Assembly: GCF_016798325.1 (NCBI RefSeq)
Contig: NZ_JAERVO010000001.1
Coordinates: forward strand, 930,001 to 994,000
DNA length: 64,000 bases
Direction of reading: 5' to 3'
From: Marinobacter mangrovi
Lineage (GTDB): Bacteria; Pseudomonadota; Gammaproteobacteria; Pseudomonadales; Oleiphilaceae
Positions 1 through 8,756 of this stretch are shown piece after piece. The position numbers were made by a program, and so were the translations under genes. Numbering within the stretch: the first letter of the stretch is position 1; the number at the start of each line of letters is the position of its first letter. Under the pieces are notes generated by a model. That model was not told the DNA's origin and ran no database searches. It was given only the letters and a program-made list of their open reading frames with translations.

Positions 1-175
1 GTTGTATTGGGCACTGGTCTGTCTGGTCATCGCCATCATCGCCGGCGTGCTGGGCTTCGGCGGCATCGCGGGTACCGCAGCCGGGTTTGCGAAGATTCTG
101 TTCTTTATTTTCCTGGTGCTGCTCGTGGTTTCGGTACTTGCCAACGTCTTTCGTGGCCGGGGACCGCGTCCATGA
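1..175 (+). CDS. DUF1328 (YtjA-like) small membrane protein, 5' end cut by window
   Basis: The frame starting at base 2 is open to a TGA at 173-175 and gives 57 residues beginning LYWALVCLV, so probably only the start codon lies outside the window. Two hydrophobic helices separated by a glycine-rich turn ([14 protein letters not shown]) fill the peptide, which ends in a short basic tail. This matches the DUF1328/YtjA family of roughly 55-60 residue inner-membrane proteins of unknown function. Recognition is by the sequence pattern; no function is inferred. Confidence 0.8.
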   Translation, partial: LYWALVCLVIAIIAGVLGFGGIAGTAAGFAKILFFIFLVLLVVSVLANVFRGRGPRP

Positions 176-192
176 CGTGACATAGCGAGTCT

Positions 193-229
193 GGCCGGCT
201 CCTGTTAGGGCAACCTAGAGGAGTCGGCC
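193..229 (+). terminator. Hairpin after the DUF1328 gene
   Basis: Arms GGCCGGCTCC (193-202) and GGAGTCGGCC (220-229) pair with one mismatch around a 17-base loop, just downstream of the DUF1328 stop. There is no T-run, so this may be a weak or Rho-assisted terminator, or simply a structured spacer. The rest of the 176-306 gap shows no gene. Confidence 0.4.
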
Positions 230-306
230 GCCTCTGTGACACGGTTTGTCGGGTTTGAGTTCATCATGCAGCGCTGGGAGCATTTAAGGGGTCAACTAGC
301 CTGACG

Positions 307-1614
307 TTAAAACCGCGCTCGGTAGTTCTGGGGCAACAACTGCACATGCTGTTCAATTGCGCCAGGCAAGATGAAAAACTTCGGAGCTGTTGTGAATTCG
401 TAAACTCGATATAGGCGGAATGCATCTGAAAAGTCATTGGAAAATGCCCGCTCGTTCTCGCTAATAAAAAACGGCAAATACTTCCCTGAGTTCGTCGCCT
501 TAACCTCCAAAAAGCGCTCTTGATCACAGGAAGCATCAAAAGAACGAATGTCATACCCCAACCCATCGCCCCGTTTTTCACTAGACCATTCGACGTCTGC
601 GGCTAAGTCGGGCCGACCTTCTGCGATAAGACGCTGCTTTTCCATTCGAAGAACGAATTTCTCAGCCCTCTCTCCCAACTGGCGATTTCGGCGCTCACGT
701 TCCGAGAAATCAATACGTTTCGCCAGATAGCTAGGCTTGCTGTCGGCCACATGTGGAATGCGCTCTGGCGGTTCTGGATCGAACACCGCATCCCAGCCGC
801 GATCATAATATTCCGGCTCATCGGCGACCTTGTCGGCAACGAGGTTTACTTCATCAATCACATTCTGATGGCCGGCAAGATAAGATAAAACGACTTGTTT
901 GAGCTGTTGCTGATAGTTGAAAGCCGGTTTATAGCCGGGGATGTAGGGCAGCCCCAACTCCAATAAAACAGCACTGACATTCTGGTGTTTGTATTCGATC
1001 GATCCGTCGGAGCGATTATTCAAGCGCGGCTGCAACGCCCTGCGGTGTGCCGCTTTGCTGTATGCCGCACCAACGAGGTGTTTCTCCAGCATCGTCACGT
1101 AATCATTGACCAGAAACTCACACTCAAGCCAGTCCCAGCCGCCGCGTTGTGGTTGAATAAGGTCACGAATCAATTTCTCATCAAGGCTCATCAGCAGCGC
1201 TGATCTCAAAAGCTCGCGGGCAATTCGGTTACCCAGCAGTTCGAACAGCTCGTCATCCAGAAACGCATGATCGATGCAGGCATCGATGACGCCCTGCGAT
1301 GTTGCCGTTGTCAGTTGTTGATATTGGGCTTGCTGACCTGGTCTGACTTTTAGATGCCAAAACCCTTCGCTCCGAAGATGGAAGAACGGTAGGTGGGGAT
1401 TGTTCCGATCCGAAGGCGAAGCCAGTGCCTGAAAACGCTCGGTGAAACGGAGCTTAAGAGTATCGTTAAAACAGAAACGATTATTCGTGACCTCACCTGA
1501 TTCAACCAGATCGATAACAGCCTGCAGCATGGCCACTTTGTGCGGGCTCTTATTAGCGCCGCCGCTGTTCACTCGAAGCGTTGAAAAACGCTTCTCGTAA
1601 TCAAGCAAACTCAC
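307..1614 (-). CDS. DUF3883 domain protein, putative modified-DNA-sensing nuclease
   Basis: The protein has 435 residues and a GTG start. Residues about 20-95 contain SPHK, a hydrophobic helix, then PFFHLRSEGFWHL. This resembles the N-terminal module of some HNH or McrA-like enzymes and the sulfur-binding domain that reads phosphorothioate DNA. The middle (about 110-310) is unassigned and mostly helical. The C-terminus (about 310-420) is DUF3883-like, with GYDI at 353-356 and EVK at 370-372. D355, E370 and K372 fit a PD-(D/E)XK nuclease core. Its GTG overlaps the TGA of the upstream HIT gene (GTGA), so the two are probably co-translated. The region looks lower in GC than its neighbours and sits beside tRNA genes, which suggests acquisition. 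The DUF3883 assignment is fairly secure; DNA recognition, cleavage and a defence role are inference. Confidence 0.7.
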   Translation of the reverse strand: MSLLDYEKRFSTLRVNSGGANKSPHKVAMLQAVIDLVESGEVTNNRFCFNDTLKLRFTERFQALASPSDRNNPHLPFFHLRSEGFWHLKVRPGQQAQYQQLTTATSQGVIDACIDHAFLDDELFELLGNRIARELLRSALLMSLDEKLIRDLIQPQRGGWDWLECEFLVNDYVTMLEKHLVGAAYSKAAHRRALQPRLNNRSDGSIEYKHQNVSAVLLELGLPYIPGYKPAFNYQQQLKQVVLSYLAGHQNVIDEVNLVADKVADEPEYYDRGWDAVFDPEPPERIPHVADSKPSYLAKRIDFSERERRNRQLGERAEKFVLRMEKQRLIAEGRPDLAADVEWSSEKRGDGLGYDIRSFDASCDQERFLEVKATNSGKYLPFFISENERAFSNDFSDAFRLYRVYEFTTAPKFFILPGAIEQHVQLLPQNYRARF

Positions 1615-2006
1615 CGACCACTCCAGTAATCGGCCTTCTCAGGGATGACCCATCGCACGCCGCCACGAGGATCTTGCTGGTCGCCCGCATATCTCGGAAT
1701 CAGGTGACAATGCATGTGCAAAACCGTCTGCCCTGCCGCCGTTCCACAATTCATACCAATATTGTAGCCATCGGGTTGGTAACGCTCTTCAAGCCACTGC
1801 TTGCCTTGCTCGACCAGCTCCATGATGGCTTGTTGTTCAGCAGCGGTAAGATCAAACCAATCGACGGCATGGCGATTCGGTACGATCAGCAAGTGGCCCT
1901 GGGCAACCGGAAAGCCATCCAGGCGGATATGAGCCAATTCATTGTATGGCAAAGACAGAGGTTCCAAGTTTTGAGTGACTGCGCAAAACGGACAGCTACC
2001 TTTCAT
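1611..2006 (-). CDS. HIT family nucleotide hydrolase/transferase
   Basis: The 131-residue protein has the histidine triad HMHCHLIPR (H97, H99, H101). HIT proteins hydrolyse or transfer nucleotidyl groups through the central histidine. Near the N-terminus, CPFC looks like the zinc-binding half seen in many bacterial HIT proteins. The ATG at 2006 was chosen over an ATG 10 codons upstream because GGGAG lies 6 bases before it and the family motif CPFC follows directly. The stop overlaps the start of the DUF3883 gene, making a two-gene unit. The substrate is unknown; a role in processing a nucleotide signal or damaged ends for its partner is speculation. Confidence 0.85.
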   Translation of the reverse strand: MKGSCPFCAVTQNLEPLSLPYNELAHIRLDGFPVAQGHLLIVPNRHAVDWFDLTAAEQQAIMELVEQGKQWLEERYQPDGYNIGMNCGTAAGQTVLHMHCHLIPRYAGDQQDPRGGVRWVIPEKADYWSGR

Positions 2007-2429
<423 letters not shown>

Positions 2430-2517
2430 GGGGAAAGCCTTGGAAACGGGCTTTTGCTCTCAGGAGGCATTGAGAGACTTGGATTGTGATTTCCAACCGG
2501 CGGAACCGGAGAGAAAT

Positions 2518-2593
2518 TGGAGCGGGAAACGAGATTCGAACTCGCGACCCCAACCTTGGCAAGGTTGTGCTCTACCAACTGAGCTATTCCCGC
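2518..2593 (-). tRNA. tRNA-Gly (GCC)
   Basis: GCGGGAA (5' end at 2593) pairs with the 3' arm TTCCCGC, followed by T and an encoded CCA ending at 2518. The anticodon is GCC and the T-loop GAGTTCGAATC is canonical. It is the first tRNA downstream of pgsA, with tRNA-Cys 88 bases further on. Confidence 0.95.
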
Positions 2594-2638
2594 CCTACTT
2601 CGTTGCAATGAATCGCTGTCATCGCTGAAGTGGCGCAT

Positions 2639-2666
2639 ATATTAATGGATCAGCCCGGGGTGTCAA
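2639..2666 (-). promoter_or_regulatory. Sigma-70 promoter for the tRNA-Gly/tRNA-Cys unit
   Basis: On the minus strand there is a perfect -35 TTGACA (2666-2661), a 16-base spacer and TAATAT (2644-2639). A GC-rich discriminator, typical of stable-RNA promoters, follows. It lies between the end of pgsA and tRNA-Gly and fires towards the tRNAs. Confidence 0.7.
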
Positions 2667-2725
2667 CCCTTTTTTTGATTCAGCCGTTCACCCTAACTGA
2701 TTGATTATTCTTTAAACAGAACCTT

Positions 2726-3280
2726 TTACTCCCCTGCTTTGGGGAACAGATCCGGCCAGGCCGCCTTCAGGTAAAGGTACATGGACCACAGGGTCAGGAT
2801 CGCGGCGACGTACAGCAGCACCTTGCCGAGAATGGCGCCTACCGTGCCGATCGGGAACGCCAGCAGCATGATGATGGACACCATCTGGGCGGTGGTCTTG
2901 ATCTTGCCAATGTAGGACACCGCCACGCTGGCGCGTTTGCCCATTTCCGCCATCCATTCCCGTAAGGCCGAGATCACGATCTCGCGGCCGATGATGATGC
3001 TTGCGGGGATCGTCATCAACATGGAATGGTGCTCGTCCACCAGAACCGTCAGCGCGATGGCTACCATCAACTTGTCGGCGACCGGATCGAGGAAAGCACC
3101 AAACGGCGTGCTCTGGTTCAGGCGCCGGGCCAGGTAGCCATCGAGCCAGTCGGTGGCGCCGGCCAGGGCGAAAATGGCCGCGCTGGTCAGGAAGTGCCAC
3201 TCGAATGGCAGATAAAAGATCACGACGAAGACCGGGATCATCACAATCCGCGACACCGTCAGTATGTTGGGTAGATTCAT
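2726..3280 (-). CDS. pgsA: CDP-diacylglycerol-glycerol-3-phosphate phosphatidyltransferase
   Basis: The 184-residue integral membrane enzyme makes phosphatidylglycerophosphate, the committed precursor of phosphatidylglycerol and cardiolipin. The CDP-alcohol phosphotransferase signature is intact: DG at the start, AR two residues later, then G...D...D in DWLDGYLARRL followed by GAFLDPVADK. Several hydrophobic helices follow the NLPNILTVSRI N-terminus, which is typical of PgsA. It starts 5 bases after the uvrC stop and belongs to the gacA-uvrC-pgsA unit, a conserved gammaproteobacterial arrangement. Confidence 0.97.
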   Translation of the reverse strand: MNLPNILTVSRIVMIPVFVVIFYLPFEWHFLTSAAIFALAGATDWLDGYLARRLNQSTPFGAFLDPVADKLMVAIALTVLVDEHHSMLMTIPASIIIGREIVISALREWMAEMGKRASVAVSYIGKIKTTAQMVSIIMLLAFPIGTVGAILGKVLLYVAAILTLWSMYLYLKAAWPDLFPKAGE

Positions 3281-3285
3281 TCGCC

Positions 3286-5136
3286 CTACTCGTTGTGAAG
3301 TGCTGCGTAAATCGATTCGGCCAGCCCGCGGCTGATGCCCCGGACTTTGGCAATCTCCGTGACACTGGCCTTCTTGATCTCCTGGATGCCACCGAAATAA
3401 CGGATCAGCTCCCGCCGGCGTTTCGCACCCACGCCCTCGATGCCTTCCAGCGTCGACTGCCGGCGCTTCTTGTCCCGCCGTGCGCGGTGGCCGGTGATGG
3501 CAAACCGGTGCGATTCGTCGCGAATGTGCTGGATCAGATGCAACGCCGGTGAATCGGAGGGTACCCGGAACGTGGCGTCCGTCAAGGCATCGATCAATTG
3601 TTCCATGCCGGCTTTACGGGTGACGCCTTTGGCCACGCCGATCAGCGTAATGTCCGAAAGACCCAGTTGTTCGAACACATCCCGGGCCACATTGAGCTGC
3701 CCTTTCCCGCCATCGACAAACACCAGATCCGGCCGTTTGCCCTCGCCGGACTTGATGCGGGTGTAGCGCCGCGTCAGGACCTGGCGCATGGCACCGTAGT
3801 CGTCACCCCCGGTCACGCCCTCGATGTTGTACAGGCGGTAGTCGCTCTTGAGCGGCCCGTTTTCGTCGAACACCACGCAGGACGCCACCGTATTCTCGCC
3901 GTGACTGTGGCTGATATCAAAGCATTCCATGCGCGACGGCGTTTCCTTGAGCTCAAGCAGGTCCCGCAACGCCAGCAGACGGCGATAGACCGTTTCCTTG
4001 CTGGCCAGGTGCGTCAGCAGGGTCTGCTGGGCGTTGGTGGCGGCCAGGTCCAGCCAGCGCCGGCGTTCGCCGCGAACATTCTTGCGAATGCGTACCTCGC
4101 GTCCGGCCGCTTCCGTGAGCGCCTGCGACAGGACGTCCTGCTCCTCGACATCCACCGGCACCAGCACCTCGCGAGGAAACTCGCGCTGGGCATCGCCGCC
4201 GAAATAGAACTGCCCCAGGAAGGCGCTCAGCAGTTCGGCGTCGGATTGCTCCAGCGAGAACCGGGGGAAATAATCCTTGGTGCCGAGTACGCGCCCGCCC
4301 CTTACGAGAATCACCACGACGCACACCACGCCCGCGTCCTGCGCCATGGCGATCACATCGGCATCGCCGCCGCTGGCTTCGATGGACTGCTGCTCCTGGA
4401 CGTGACGCAGGTGGTTCACCTGGTCGCGATAGATGGCTGCTTTCTCGAACTCCAGGGCCTGACTGGCGGTTTCCATGGACTGCATCAGGTCGTCGAGGAT
4501 GGCCGGGTTCTTGCCCTCCAGGAACATGGTGGCGTGGCGGATGTCGTCGGCGTAGTCCTCGGGCGAGATATAGCCCACGCACGGTGCCGTGCAGCGGTTG
4601 ATCTGGTACTGCAGGCACGGGCGCGACCGGTTATTGAAATAACTGTCAGAACAGTTTCTTATGCGGAATATCTTCTGCAGCACATTAAGGCTTTCGCGCA
4701 CCGCGCCAGAGCTGGGATACGGCCCGAACCAGCTGCCCTTGGCGCGCCGGGTGCGACCCCGGCGGAACGTCAGCGAGGGGTATTTGTCGTGGCCCGAGAG
4801 ATAGATGTAGGGATAGGACTTGTCGTCCCGGAGCAGGATGTTATACGGCGGCCGCAGGGACTTGATGAGGTTCTGTTCCAGCAGCAAGGCCTCGGTTTCG
4901 CTGCCGGTGATGGTCACCTCGACCTGGGCGATACGGCTGACCAGGGCCTCTGTCTTGGCGGACAGCCCGCTCTTGCGGAAGTAGCTGCTGACGCGGTTCT
5001 TGAGGTTACGGGCCTTACCGACGTACAGCACCTCACCGGCCGTATCCAGCATCCGGTAGACGCCGGGACGTTCGGTGAGTCGCTTGAGAAAGGTCTTGCT
5101 GTCGAATTCGTGGGCCGTGTCAGACTTTGTCGGCAT
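3286..5136 (-). CDS. uvrC: Excinuclease ABC subunit C
   Basis: This 616-residue endonuclease makes both incisions in nucleotide excision repair, acting with UvrA and UvrB. The N-terminal GIY-YIG nuclease domain is visible (GVYRMLD...VLYVGKARNLKNRV). A UvrB-interacting UVR segment lies in the middle, then the RNase H-like UvrC domain (ECFDISHSHGENTVAS, FVDGGKGQLN), and C-terminal helix-hairpin-helix motifs (IEGVGAKRRRELI, VRGISRGLAESIY). The ATG at 5136 is preferred to a TTG one codon earlier. The start lies inside the 3' end of gacA (17-base overlap), so translation is probably coupled. Confidence 0.97.
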   Translation of the reverse strand: MPTKSDTAHEFDSKTFLKRLTERPGVYRMLDTAGEVLYVGKARNLKNRVSSYFRKSGLSAKTEALVSRIAQVEVTITGSETEALLLEQNLIKSLRPPYNILLRDDKSYPYIYLSGHDKYPSLTFRRGRTRRAKGSWFGPYPSSGAVRESLNVLQKIFRIRNCSDSYFNNRSRPCLQYQINRCTAPCVGYISPEDYADDIRHATMFLEGKNPAILDDLMQSMETASQALEFEKAAIYRDQVNHLRHVQEQQSIEASGGDADVIAMAQDAGVVCVVVILVRGGRVLGTKDYFPRFSLEQSDAELLSAFLGQFYFGGDAQREFPREVLVPVDVEEQDVLSQALTEAAGREVRIRKNVRGERRRWLDLAATNAQQTLLTHLASKETVYRRLLALRDLLELKETPSRMECFDISHSHGENTVASCVVFDENGPLKSDYRLYNIEGVTGGDDYGAMRQVLTRRYTRIKSGEGKRPDLVFVDGGKGQLNVARDVFEQLGLSDITLIGVAKGVTRKAGMEQLIDALTDATFRVPSDSPALHLIQHIRDESHRFAITGHRARRDKKRRQSTLEGIEGVGAKRRRELIRYFGGIQEIKKASVTEIAKVRGISRGLAESIYAALHNE

Positions 5137-5779
5137 CAAGCAACCCGAGTCTGACGGCCATCAGGGCAAGCTCCACATCGCTGGAAATATCCAGCTTCTC
5201 GAATATGCGATAACGGTAGCTGTTGACCGTTTTGGGGCTGAGGCAGAGCTTGTCGGAGATGTCCTGCACTTTCTGGCAATCCACCACCATCATGGCGATT
5301 TGCAGTTCGCGCTCGGACAGCTTGTCGAAGATGGACAGCTTGTCGTCGTCCGGGCTGTCGCCGCCCAGCTGCTTGAGCGCCATTTTCTGGGCGATTTCCG
5401 GGCTGATGTAACGCTGGCCGGTGTGTGCCATGCGGATGGCTCGGACCATCTCCTTGATATCGGCGCTTTTGGTGATGTAGGCGGACGCGCCGGCCTGCAT
5501 GACCCGGGTTGGGTAGGGATCGTCGGCGCAGGCAGTCACCACAATCACGCGCACCGAGTCTTCGATACGCAGGATTCGCCGTGTGGCTTCCAGTCCGCCG
5601 ATGCCGGGCATCCGGATGTCCATCAACACAATATCGGGGACATCCTTGCGGACGAAGTCGACGGCCTCCTCACCGGACGCGGCCTGACCAATCACCTCGA
5701 TATCCGTGTTATCTGCCAGCATCCGCGTGATGCCTGATCGAACCAGCTCGTGGTCGTCTACAACCAGGACCCTGATCAA
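5120..5779 (-). CDS. gacA: Response regulator GacA/UvrY
   Basis: The 219-residue NarL/FixJ-type regulator has a receiver domain at 1-120 with acidic pocket DD (8-9), phosphoacceptor D54 (VLMDIRMPG) and the K of YITKS. A LuxR-type helix-turn-helix follows (LSERELQIAMMV, LSPKTVNSYRYRIFEKL). It is the expected partner of the BarA/GacS sensor and activates the Csr/Rsm small RNAs; neither partner is in the window. The start is an unusual TTG at 5779: the family N-terminus MIRVLVVDDH begins exactly there, with a GGGGTGG stretch just upstream. Confidence 0.93.
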   Translation of the reverse strand: MIRVLVVDDHELVRSGITRMLADNTDIEVIGQAASGEEAVDFVRKDVPDIVLMDIRMPGIGGLEATRRILRIEDSVRVIVVTACADDPYPTRVMQAGASAYITKSADIKEMVRAIRMAHTGQRYISPEIAQKMALKQLGGDSPDDDKLSIFDKLSERELQIAMMVVDCQKVQDISDKLCLSPKTVNSYRYRIFEKLDISSDVELALMAVRLGLLDADKV

Positions 5780-5813
5780 AATCCACCCCGCACTTTATTC
5801 GCTATTCTTGATG

Positions 5814-5830
5814 AGCCAAACCGGTTGGCT
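5814..5830. repeat. Palindrome upstream of gacA
   Basis: AGCCAA (5814-5819) and TTGGCT (5825-5830) form an inverted repeat with 5 bases between, about 35 bases upstream of the gacA TTG. It could be a regulatory site or the tail structure of the yheU-like gene. The rest of 5780-5940 shows no gene. Confidence 0.3.
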
Positions 5831-5940
5831 GTTACCGCGCCCCGCTGACCGGACGTGGCCGTATGCCGAACTGGAGCCTTTTGGCGGCTCCTCGCAGAAT
5901 TGTATCGTCTAAGGGGCTTGCGGGATACCCGTCAAACCAA

Positions 5941-6222
5941 CTAATTCCGCATAGCGGACCCGGGGCCATTGCCCTGTTTCGGGCCCAGTCCGGCGGTGTT
6001 CTCGACAGGATTGAACCACACCACCAGATCCCCCTGCTTGACCGCTGTCATGACCCGGGCCTTTTCAGCCATCGGTGATTCCGTGTCGTTAACGCCGTGA
6101 TAGCGGGTGCAGTACTCCTCGACCAGGCCTTCAAGCTGGTCGTCCGACAGCAGTTCGGTGTCCACGATGAAAGGCTCCTGCCGGGGATCGGCTTCCGGGG
6201 ATTTCTCGGTGTCGTCAGTCAT
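5941..6222 (-). CDS. YheU-like (UPF0270) protein
   Basis: The core of this 93-residue protein (LLSDDQLEGLVEEY, then EKARVMTAVKQGDLVVWF) follows the pattern of YheU/UPF0270: two helices and a short strand pair containing LVVWF. It carries about 20 extra acidic residues at the N-terminus and a glycine-rich tail, so it is longer than the usual 70-75 residues. The family has no assigned function. It is divergent from azlC and lies upstream of gacA on the same strand. Confidence 0.65.
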   Translation of the reverse strand: MTDDTEKSPEADPRQEPFIVDTELLSDDQLEGLVEEYCTRYHGVNDTESPMAEKARVMTAVKQGDLVVWFNPVENTAGLGPKQGNGPGSAMRN

Positions 6223-6352
6223 GGCGAAGCGTGCCTCTGGTGGCGGGGTTGAAAAGGGAGCGGAACGGTACAGATCCGGCGTGGACTGTACCTTACCAGA
6301 ACAGTCCGATTCATTTACTATCGGCGCCCGGTTTTATAGAAGGCATTGTCCG

Positions 6353-7066
6353 GTGACAGATCGTTCCGTTTTCAAACTCACGCTTCCCATCCTGTTTGGC
6401 TACATTCCGTTGGGCATGGCCTTTGGCGTGCTGTTCGTGACCCAGCTCGACTACCCCTGGTGGGGCGCCACCCTGATGTCCCTGGCCATCTACGCCGGAG
6501 CCGGCCAGATTCTCGCCGTGAGCCTGCTGGCCGCCCATGCCGGTCTGCTGGAAGTGTTTGTGGCCCTGTTTGTCCTCAACGCCCGCCACCTGTTTTACGG
6601 CCTGTCTTTACTCGGCCGCTTCCGGGGCGCGCGCTGGCGCAAGGGCTACCTGATTTTCGGCCTGACGGACGAGACCTATTCCCTGCTGACCAGCCGCGAC
6701 CGGACGGGCGATACCGCGGCCGAGCAGCGTCGGGACGTGCTGATCACCCTGTACAACCAGTCTTACTGGGTGATCGGCTCGACGCTGGGCGCCTGGTCGG
6801 GACGCGCGGTGAGTTTCGACAGCACCGGCATCGAATTCGCGCTGGTGGCGCTGTTCATCGTGTTGACCATCGAGCAGTACAAGGTGCTGGGGCAAATGCT
6901 GCCGATCTGGATCGGTGCGGCCGCGGCGGGCCTGAGCCTGGCCCTGCTTCCCGCGGATCAGCAGCTGATCGGCGCGGTGGTCCTCGCCACCCTGACGCTG
7001 CTGACGCACTATCGTTTCCATCGCCCGGCCGAAACCACAGGCTCACAGGAGCGCAGCCATGGATGA
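6353..7066 (+). CDS. azlC: AzlC family branched-chain amino acid exporter, large subunit
   Basis: The 237-residue membrane protein begins VTDRSVFKLTLPILFGYIPL and has the AzlC signature GMAFGVLF with NARHLFYGLSL and FGLTDETYSLL. AzlC pairs with AzlD (compare E. coli YgaZ/YgaH) to export branched-chain amino acids or analogues. The GTG at 6353 was chosen because GAAGG lies about 8 bases before it. The long upstream open frame has no family resemblance and overlaps the divergent yheU-like gene. The 3' end overlaps azlD by 8 bases. Confidence 0.9.
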   Translation: MTDRSVFKLTLPILFGYIPLGMAFGVLFVTQLDYPWWGATLMSLAIYAGAGQILAVSLLAAHAGLLEVFVALFVLNARHLFYGLSLLGRFRGARWRKGYLIFGLTDETYSLLTSRDRTGDTAAEQRRDVLITLYNQSYWVIGSTLGAWSGRAVSFDSTGIEFALVALFIVLTIEQYKVLGQMLPIWIGAAAAGLSLALLPADQQLIGAVVLATLTLLTHYRFHRPAETTGSQERSHG

Positions 7067-7391
7067 TATGACCTACCTCCTGGCCTTTATCGCCGTCGGA
7101 ACGCTTGCGACGTTTGCCACACGAGTGATTCCCTTCGCCTTTTTCTCGAGACACAGCGAGCATCCGCTGATCCAGCATCTGGGCCGATTCCTGCCGGCGG
7201 CGGTCATGTCCCTGCTGGTGGTGATTTTCCTGCTGCGCTCGGGCCACTGGTCGGCGCCGGTGCTGGGAGCGGATGCGCTGGTACCCAGTCTGATTGTGGT
7301 GGGGCTGCACCTGTGGCGCCGCAACGCCCTGCTCTCGATTATTGCGGGCACGGCCTGCTATATGGCGATCCAGCAGGCCGGTTTGAGCTGA
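7059..7391 (+). CDS. azlD: AzlD family exporter, small subunit
   Basis: The 110-residue protein has four predicted hydrophobic helices and the family motif ATRVIPFAFF near the N-terminus, followed by LGRFLPAAVMSLLVV. It is the usual small partner of AzlC in branched-chain amino acid export. The ATG lies inside the end of azlC and is preceded by AGGAG. It converges with the deaminase gene, with 40 bases between the stops and no obvious terminator. Confidence 0.9.
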   Translation: MDDMTYLLAFIAVGTLATFATRVIPFAFFSRHSEHPLIQHLGRFLPAAVMSLLVVIFLLRSGHWSAPVLGADALVPSLIVVGLHLWRRNALLSIIAGTACYMAIQQAGLS

Positions 7392-7431
7392 TATCCGGCA
7401 AAGTCGCCCTGACTCCGGCGGCTCGGTGACC

Positions 7432-7917
7432 TCAATGGCGGTTCCAGAAGTCCTGATGCACCTGCGCCGCCTCGTCCTCGAGTAGCGGCCCAATCACGAT
7501 CACTTCCCGTTGACCGGCCTCAAACACGGTCCGACACGGTAAATCCAGCGTCGGGTTTTCCGGGTGGTTGCCGGTGATCGATTTCAGCTGCTTTTCGCTG
7601 ACGCCGTAAACCACGCGCCCCAGTCCGGCCCAATAAGCCGCTCCCGCACACATCGCACAGGGTTCCGCCGAGACGTACATGGTGCATTGGCCCAGGAAAT
7701 CCGGGCGATAGGCTTTGCTGGCGCGCGTCATCAGCACCCGTTCCGCGTGGCCGGTCATGTCCTGGTCCGGCAGGAACGCATTCACCTGCTCCATCAGCAC
7801 GTCGTTGTCCGGCCCCACCAGAATCGCGGTAAACGGGTGTACACCCTCTTTTGCAATGGCTTCCGAGAGCGCGATGGCCGAGCGCAGGAATTCGAGATCG
7901 GTGTCGTTATATTCCAC
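7432..7917 (-). CDS. Nucleoside/guanine deaminase-like zinc enzyme
   Basis: The protein has 161 residues from the proposed GTG start. The cytidine/deoxycytidylate deaminase zinc motifs are intact: H57-A-E59 supplies one ligand and the proton shuttle, and P-C87-A-M-C90 supplies the other ligands. The overall pattern, including an aromatic-rich C-terminus, resembles the guanine deaminase/tRNA adenosine deaminase branch. The open frame extends 32 codons upstream, but that part is unlike the family. GTG at 7917 gives a normal length and has AGGA upstream. It is the last gene of the ABC importer operon, so it probably acts on the imported compound; the substrate cannot be read from sequence. Confidence 0.8.
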   Translation of the reverse strand: MEYNDTDLEFLRSAIALSEAIAKEGVHPFTAILVGPDNDVLMEQVNAFLPDQDMTGHAERVLMTRASKAYRPDFLGQCTMYVSAEPCAMCAGAAYWAGLGRVVYGVSEKQLKSITGNHPENPTLDLPCRTVFEAGQREVIVIGPLLEDEAAQVHQDFWNRH

Positions 7918-7964
7918 GTTAAAATGTATTCCTATCTTTATGATGCATATGAACTTAGCGAGGC

Positions 7965-8756
7965 TTATTTCTTTTTCGGGAGACTCCAGCCGAAGAAGAT
8001 CTGTTGCACCCACTGTACTGACTTGAACAGGATCAGGCTGATAAAGGCCAGGAAGAACAGGCCGGCAAACGCCTGGGGAATCTTGAAGAACGACGTCGAG
8101 AACTGGATGAAGTACCCCAATCCCTCTTCCGCTGCCACGAATTCGGCCACCACCGCACCGATAATCGCCAGCGTGATGGCCACCTTGAGGCCGCTGAAGA
8201 TGTGCGGGATGGCGTAGGGAATCCGGATCTGCCAGGTTTCACGGCGGATCGGTGCGTCCAGTGAGCGGCTCAGTTCGATCAGCTCCGCCGGCGTTTCGTT
8301 GATGCCCGTTGCGGTGGACACCACCAGCGGGAAGAACGTCAGCAAACAGGTAATCAGCACCCGCGACGGGTCGTCCGAGCCCATCAGCACGATGATCAGC
8401 GGCGCCACGGCCACGACCGGAGTCGACTGGATCACCACCAGCAGCGGATACAGCGTGCGGGACAGCAACTCGGATCGCATCATGGCGATGGCCAGCGGTA
8501 TGCTGATGGCGATCGAGATCGCAAATCCCATCAGCGCCACGCTCAACGTAGCCCACAGGTGTTCCATCCAGCGACTGAATTCCACATTCAGGAACGCGTG
8601 AAAGATCGCGGATGGTGCCGGCAGCACGAACGTCGGCAGCTGCGCGAGGCGGCAGACCGCTTCCCACAGGACGATCAGGCCGACGAAGAACAGGCCCGGC
8701 GCAAACCGCAGTAACTGCTGTTGCAGTCTGGAATCAGGCGACGGCTTCGGGTTCAT
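7965..8756 (-). CDS. ABC transporter permease (TauC/SsuC/ThiX type)
   Basis: The 263-residue membrane protein has about six hydrophobic helices. Its EAA loop is EETWQIRIPYAIPHIFSGLK-like (RRETWQIRIPYAIPHIFSG), typical of the taurine/sulfonate/thiamine-precursor branch of BPD permeases. It overlaps the ATPase gene by 23 bases and lies 47 bases upstream of the deaminase GTG. It should form a dimeric channel with the adjacent ATPase and periplasmic binding protein. Confidence 0.9.
   Translation of the reverse strand: MNPKPSPDSRLQQQLLRFAPGLFFVGLIVLWEAVCRLAQLPTFVLPAPSAIFHAFLNVEFSRWMEHLWATLSVALMGFAISIAISIPLAIAMMRSELLSRTLYPLLVVIQSTPVVAVAPLIIVLMGSDDPSRVLITCLLTFFPLVVSTATGINETPAELIELSRSLDAPIRRETWQIRIPYAIPHIFSGLKVAITLAIIGAVVAEFVAAEEGLGYFIQFSTSFFKIPQAFAGLFFLAFISLILFKSVQWVQQIFFGWSLPKKK

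Noticed and set aside
3598-5154. 518-codon open frame on the plus strand opposite uvrC
   Set aside because: It is the antisense of a clear uvrC gene. The product has no domain and high-GC shadow composition, and no ribosome site fits.
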